From positions 13,170 to 62,301 of the forward strand of contig JAHFUI010000008.1 of NCBI GenBank assembly GCA_023265175.1: a stretch of DNA of 49,132 nt, in the 5' to 3' direction. This DNA comes from Acidobacteriota bacterium (lineage in GTDB: Bacteria; Acidobacteriota; Vicinamibacteria; Vicinamibacterales; CAVVIG01). A program made the translations under genes and the position numbers. The notes beneath the pieces were generated by a model, which was given only the letters and a program-made list of their open reading frames with translations, did not search any database and was not told the origin of the DNA. Shown piece after piece: positions 45,076 to 49,132 of this stretch (positions are counted from its first letter, which is position 1; each line of letters begins with the position of its first letter).

Positions 45076-45153
45076 GAAATGCAAAATGCAAAACGCATGA
45101 TGCAAAACGCGCGATGCGAGGTTGGTCACATTGCGCATTCTGCATTGTGCATT
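45076..45153. repeat. 7-base word hairpin between mutS2 and dnaG
   Basis: Six words from 45076: GAAATGC, AAAATGC, AAAACGC, ATGATGC, AAAACGC, GCGATGC. Facing words from 45133: GCGCATT, CTGCATT, GTGCATT. NNNATGC against GCATNNN gives pairing in several registers. The array starts on the base next to the dnaG ATG and ends seven bases before the mutS2 stop codon. Confidence 0.93.
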
Positions 45154-45159
45154 ACATCG

Positions 45160-47652
45160 TCAGTCCTTCAACTCCACGACTGTCACCCCGCCTCCGCCCT
45201 GTTCGGGAGGAGCCGTCGCAAACCGAGCGACCAACGGGTGTTGCTGAAGAAAGCCGGCGAGCGCGCGCTTGAGCTGGCCGGTTCCGTACCCATGAATGAA
45301 CCGCACGATGCGCTGGTCGGTCAGGAGCGACTCGTCGAGAAACCGTTCAGCGCGCGCGATGGCCTCGTCGACGCTGCATCCGATGACGTTCAGATCGGCG
45401 AGCGCGCCGTCGCGTGGCTGCAACTGCACGTTCACGCGCGCCGGCGCAGTCACGGCGGCGCCGACGAAGCGAAGGTCGCGTATGCTCACGCGTATCCGCT
45501 TGCCGCGCACGTCGAGATCGGCGGTGCCGTCATGAATCGACGTCACGACGCCCTCGAGGCCTAAACCACCCACCACGACGCGGTCGCCGACGACCGGAGC
45601 GTGCCCGGCCGGCACGTCGGGTCGCGGTTCCTCGAGCGGCTCGAGGTACCGCTTCACGACGGTATCGATCGCGGCGCGCGCATCGGCGCGAACGGATCCG
45701 GTCTCGCCGGTCGACACGCCGCGGCTTCCCTCCTGCGCGATTGCGGCGGTCTTCGTCTTCAACTGCGAGATCACATCGTCGATTTCGCGCCGCGCCTGGC
45801 GTGCCTGCGTTTCGATCTCTTCGTTCAAGTGCAGCCGGGACGTCTCCTCGCGCTGGCGGAGGGCCTCTTCACGGTGCCGCACCCGGACCTCGGCCTCCTC
45901 CAGCGCCTGGCGCTCGCGTGTCGCGAGGCGATGCTCGTGCTCGAGCGCGCGCATGTCGCGATCGATCTTCGCGAGGTGTTCGGACAACTGCGCTTCGCGC
46001 GCGCTGAGGTTCTGACGCGCCGCGGCGACCAGCGACGGGTTCAGACCGAGGCGCGCGGCAATTTCCAGCGCGAGGCTTCGGCCCGCGGATCCGTACACGA
46101 GCTGATAAGTCGGCGCGAACGTGTCGGCGTCGAAGCCGAACGCGGCGCCGGCCACGCCCTGGGTCGTCGAGGCGTATGTCTTGAGCGCGTCGTAGTGGCT
46201 CGTCGCGATGACCGTGGCGCCGCGCCGCCGGAAGTGATCGACGATGGCGACCCCGAGCGCGCCGCCTTCGATTGGATCGGTCCCCGAACCCACTTCGTCG
46301 AGCAGCACGAGCGCCGGCACGGCCAGGCCGCGATCCATCGCCGCGATATTCGCGATGCGCGCTGAAAACGTGCTCAGGCTCGCATCAATCGACTGCTCAT
46401 CGCCGATGTCGGCGAAAAGCGATCGGAACACCGGCAGCCGCGAACCGTCCGCGGCGGGCACGTGCAGGCCGGCCTGCGCCATCATGGCAAGCAGGCCCGC
46501 CGTTTTGAGCGCCACCGTTTTCCCGCCCGTGTTCGGGCCCGTGACGAGCAGGCACGTTGCGGGCGGAATGACCTTGATGGTGACGGGAACGGGCGCGTTC
46601 GACTGTTTGTCCGCGCGTCCTGCTGCGGATCGATCTGAAGCGTGCGTCTCGCCAACTCTTGCGCCGCTCGCCGTCTCGTCGTGCACGACGTCGGACTCAA
46701 TCCGTTCGAGCACCTCCCGCATCAAGAGCGGATGCCGGGCCGCCTGCAGCTCGAACGCGCCGTCGGTCGAGAGTGCCGGCTGGACGCCGCCGACGAGCGT
46801 CGAGAAACGCGCGCGCGCCTGCAGGACGTCCAGCGCCGTCGCGGCTTCGATCGTGCGCTGCAGATCCGAAGCGCGGCTGCGAAGCGAATCGGTGAGCGCC
46901 AGCAGGATGCGCCGGATCTCTTCGAACTCCTGTTCCTCGAGCGCGACGATGTCGTTGTTGATCTCGACGGTGCTGAGCGGCTCGAGAAACAGGCTCGCCC
47001 CGCTGGTCGACGTGCCGTGCACGACCCCCGGAATCGAGCTCCGGTGTTCGGCTTTGATGACGAGCACGTACCGGCCGTTCCGCTCGGTGACGACCTGCTC
47101 CTGCAGGTACTTCGCGGTGTCCTTGCCGCGCAGGTACGACTCCAGCGTGCCGCGCAGACGCGTGCGCTGTTTGCGGAGCCGCTCCCGAATCAGCCGCAGC
47201 TCCGTACTGGCCGTGTCGACAATGTCTCCCGAGGATTCGATCGTCTCGCGGATGCGCGCGGTTTCGCGTTTGAACGACGCCGCCTCGCCGGTGACCGCCT
47301 CGAGCGAAGGAAACGATCCGCTGGCGCGACGAATGCCGGCGCGCGCATCGTCGATGGAATCGAGAAAGTCGGCGAGCGCGATGAGTCGCAGCGGTTCGAG
47401 AGGCCGCCCTTCGACCGTGAGCGCGCCGAGGAGCTGCGACAAATCGCTCGACGCACGCAACGGAAAGAGCGCATTGAGCTCCAGGTAGCGCGTCGTTTCT
47501 GTGGTTGCGGCCAGCTGCTCAGAGACCTTTTGCGGATCAGTGGACGGTTCCAGGCGGCCCAGGCGCTCCGCGCCCATCGGCGTCAGCGCGAAGCTTCGGA
47601 CGGCCTCGACGATCCGATCGAATTCGAGAGCCCGGAGCGCTCCAAGTTGCAT
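45160..47652 (-). CDS. mutS2: Endonuclease MutS2
   Basis: 830 residues. Lever and clamp helices come first, with no mismatch-recognition domain, then the ATPase (Walker A GPNTGGKT at 372-379, LLDEVGSGTDP as Walker B). A long coiled coil (about 560-670) precedes a C-terminal Smr nuclease domain (about 755-830, FIHGYGTGQLKRAL). MutS2 acts on recombination intermediates or collided ribosomes in other bacteria. A low-complexity insert (about 325-352) lies ahead of Walker A. A TATAAT at 47708-47703 inside the end of the MFS gene may be its -10. Confidence 0.95.
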   Translation of the reverse strand: MQLGALRALEFDRIVEAVRSFALTPMGAERLGRLEPSTDPQKVSEQLAATTETTRYLELNALFPLRASSDLSQLLGALTVEGRPLEPLRLIALADFLDSIDDARAGIRRASGSFPSLEAVTGEAASFKRETARIRETIESSGDIVDTASTELRLIRERLRKQRTRLRGTLESYLRGKDTAKYLQEQVVTERNGRYVLVIKAEHRSSIPGVVHGTSTSGASLFLEPLSTVEINNDIVALEEQEFEEIRRILLALTDSLRSRASDLQRTIEAATALDVLQARARFSTLVGGVQPALSTDGAFELQAARHPLLMREVLERIESDVVHDETASGARVGETHASDRSAAGRADKQSNAPVPVTIKVIPPATCLLVTGPNTGGKTVALKTAGLLAMMAQAGLHVPAADGSRLPVFRSLFADIGDEQSIDASLSTFSARIANIAAMDRGLAVPALVLLDEVGSGTDPIEGGALGVAIVDHFRRRGATVIATSHYDALKTYASTTQGVAGAAFGFDADTFAPTYQLVYGSAGRSLALEIAARLGLNPSLVAAARQNLSAREAQLSEHLAKIDRDMRALEHEHRLATRERQALEEAEVRVRHREEALRQREETSRLHLNEEIETQARQARREIDDVISQLKTKTAAIAQEGSRGVSTGETGSVRADARAAIDTVVKRYLEPLEEPRPDVPAGHAPVVGDRVVVGGLGLEGVVTSIHDGTADLDVRGKRIRVSIRDLRFVGAAVTAPARVNVQLQPRDGALADLNVIGCSVDEAIARAERFLDESLLTDQRIVRFIHGYGTGQLKRALAGFLQQHPLVARFATAPPEQGGGGVTVVELKD

Positions 47653-47692
47653 AGGTGAAAGCTAGAAAGCTGAACCGCCGCTGGGAGACAAG

Positions 47693-49006
47693 TCAACCTC
47701 TTATTATACCGCGTGGCCGGGCGCCAGCGGCCAGCACTGCGTCGAGCTGCACATGCAGCTCCTCCTCGGGCTTCATCAAAAACGCCAGGACCGACCCGCA
47801 CAGCAGCAAGCCGATGCCGGCGACGAACGTCAACTCCCAGTTACCGGTCTTGTCGACGATGTATCCGCCCACCAGCGGGGAAACAATCGCCGCCAGCGCG
47901 GACCCTGTATTCATGAAGCCGCTCGCGAAGCCCGAGAAGCGGGGCGCGATGTCCATGGGAATGGCCCACATCGGCCCGACCGTCAGTTCCGCGAAGAAAA
48001 AGGCCAAGCTCAGACACAGCGCGACGACGCCGACGTTGTGCAGCAGCAGGACCGGCAGCGTCAACACGATCGAGCACAGAAATCCGAAGATCACCAGATT
48101 GCGACGCGCCTTCTTCCGGTCGCCGGTTCGCTCGAAAATCCGATCGCTCACGAGTCCGCCGAGCAGATCGCCCAGCACGCCGCCGAGGAAGACGCCGGAT
48201 GCAAACAACGCGGAATTACTCAGCTTCAGTTGATAGCTGTGCAAGAAATACGATGGGATCCAGGCCAGGAAAAACCAGAGCGTCCACCCGTAACAGAAAT
48301 ACACGATGGTGACCGGCAGCATGCGACGCGCCAAGCGTAATACCGGCACCGGCTGCTTGTTTCGCTCGCCTTGGGAAACATGTGCCGGCAGCCGGTCCAA
48401 TTCCGCGGACGTGATGCCCGGATGATCGGAGGGGTTGTCCCGGAAGTACAGCCCCCATGCGATGGCCCAGCCGAAGCTCACGATGCCAACGACGACGAAC
48501 GATCCCCGCCACGTCACGACCAGGATCAACCAGGCGATGAGAGGCGGCGTCAGTGCGTTCCCCAGCCGCGCGCACGAATGCGTGATGCCTTGCGCGAACC
48601 CGCGTTTCGCCGCGGGCATCCAACTCGACATCGCCCGGGTAGCGGTCGGCAACGCAGATACGCCGAGTCCGAGCATGACGCGGCTGACGATCATCCCCGT
48701 CAGCGTGCTCGTCAGTCCCATATACACGGTGGCGGCCGACCAGATCACCGCGAAGATCGTCAGTGCCCGCCGCGCGCCGAACCGATCGCTGACCCAGCCC
48801 CCGATGATTTGGAACAACAGGTACGGATACGCGAACGCGGAAAACACCAGTCCGACCTGCGTGTTGGTGAGATGCAACTCGGGCTGAAAGACCGCGGCGG
48901 CCGTGCTCACGTTGACCCTGACGATGTAGTTGATGAAGTACATCAGGCAGAGCAGAATGAGCACCCGCGTCGTTGTCGCCGGGGCGGGGATGCCTGTCGG
49001 GCGCAT
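47693..49006 (-). CDS. MFS transporter, anion:cation symporter type
   Basis: 437 residues, about 12 transmembrane helices. The loop 2-3 motif GGWVSDRFGARRAL and the layout of the first helices (NYIVRVNVSTAAAVF) fit the ACS family, which takes up organic acids such as hexuronates, glucarate or tartrate by proton symport. The substrate is not predictable. The ATG at 49006 is chosen; a TTG at 49054 would add 16 residues unlike the family. Forty bases before mutS2. The last 126 bases of the window hold no visible gene. Confidence 0.9.
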   Translation of the reverse strand: MRPTGIPAPATTTRVLILLCLMYFINYIVRVNVSTAAAVFQPELHLTNTQVGLVFSAFAYPYLLFQIIGGWVSDRFGARRALTIFAVIWSAATVYMGLTSTLTGMIVSRVMLGLGVSALPTATRAMSSWMPAAKRGFAQGITHSCARLGNALTPPLIAWLILVVTWRGSFVVVGIVSFGWAIAWGLYFRDNPSDHPGITSAELDRLPAHVSQGERNKQPVPVLRLARRMLPVTIVYFCYGWTLWFFLAWIPSYFLHSYQLKLSNSALFASGVFLGGVLGDLLGGLVSDRIFERTGDRKKARRNLVIFGFLCSIVLTLPVLLLHNVGVVALCLSLAFFFAELTVGPMWAIPMDIAPRFSGFASGFMNTGSALAAIVSPLVGGYIVDKTGNWELTFVAGIGLLLCGSVLAFLMKPEEELHVQLDAVLAAGARPRGIIRG

Positions 49007-49132
49007 GCTCGCGCTAGAAGCCTTGACCACGTGAAATCTGAGTACTTGAGTCAAGTTTTGTCGATGACGCGCACAACACCCCCTTGCCCCCGGACGTGGA
49101 GCATCTGGGGTGGCATGGGAGAGCGCGTGGTC

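Noticed and set aside
47703-47731. Full sigma70 promoter for mutS2
   Set aside because: A perfect TATAAT is present, but no acceptable -35 lies 16-18 bases upstream and there is no TGN extension, so it is mentioned only as a possible -10.

Overview
The window is 49 kb of high-GC bacterial chromosome, tightly packed with genes. A complete division and cell-wall (dcw) cluster, a meso-diaminopimelate-type MurE, a fused branched-chain/pyruvate dehydrogenase E1 and a FadN-type beta-oxidation enzyme fit a diderm, probably a member of Acidobacteriota (Vicinamibacteria-like). That placement is inference from gene content and style; no rRNA is present to confirm it.

Layout. 1-7.3 kb (minus strand): fatty-acid and branched-chain catabolism, namely a thiolase running off the left edge, an alpha/beta hydrolase, a FadN-type dehydrogenase/hydratase and a fused E1. 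A 600-base scar lies between FadN and E1, with a Uma2-like remnant and a small cysteine-pair ORF. 7.3-7.7 kb: a divergent promoter and a cupin. 7.7-11.4 kb (minus): an STN-domain secreted protein, YqeY, MurJ and a rhomboid. 11.6-12.2 kb: a decayed IS1380-family element. 12.2-18.9 kb (minus): YchF plus six tightly coupled sugar genes (three glycosyltransferases, two SDR sugar-nucleotide enzymes, one DegT aminotransferase), probably making a surface glycan. 19.0-36.0 kb (plus): mraZ-rsmH-ftsL-ftsI-murE-murF-mraY-murD-ftsW-murG-murC-ftsQ-ftsA-ftsZ, headed by a clear sigma70 promoter and a three-repeat MraZ operator; murB and ddl are absent. 36.2-41.2 kb: radical SAM protein, SpoVG-like small protein, acpS, pgeF, rnhA, and a coiled-coil zinc-ribbon protein. 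41.2-47.7 kb (minus): mutS2-dnaG-rpoD followed by a CAU-anticodon tRNA and a strong terminator. The end holds an MFS transporter.

The most unusual thing is not a gene. Ten gene junctions are filled by arrays of short words with a strict 7-, 8- or 9-base period. Each junction has its own vocabulary, and most arrays are built as two inverted arms that would fold into a long hairpin. The arrays fit snugly between neighbouring genes and in several cases supply start codons, stop codons or the last codons. They look like heptanucleotide STRR repeats of cyanobacteria, but with a hairpin design and a different lexicon per site. A second layer of dispersed palindromes (a GTCCGG/CCGGAC hairpin family, a 23-base perfect inverted repeat, a TAGGAG doublet) also intrudes into coding sequence, including an in-frame insertion in the thiolase.
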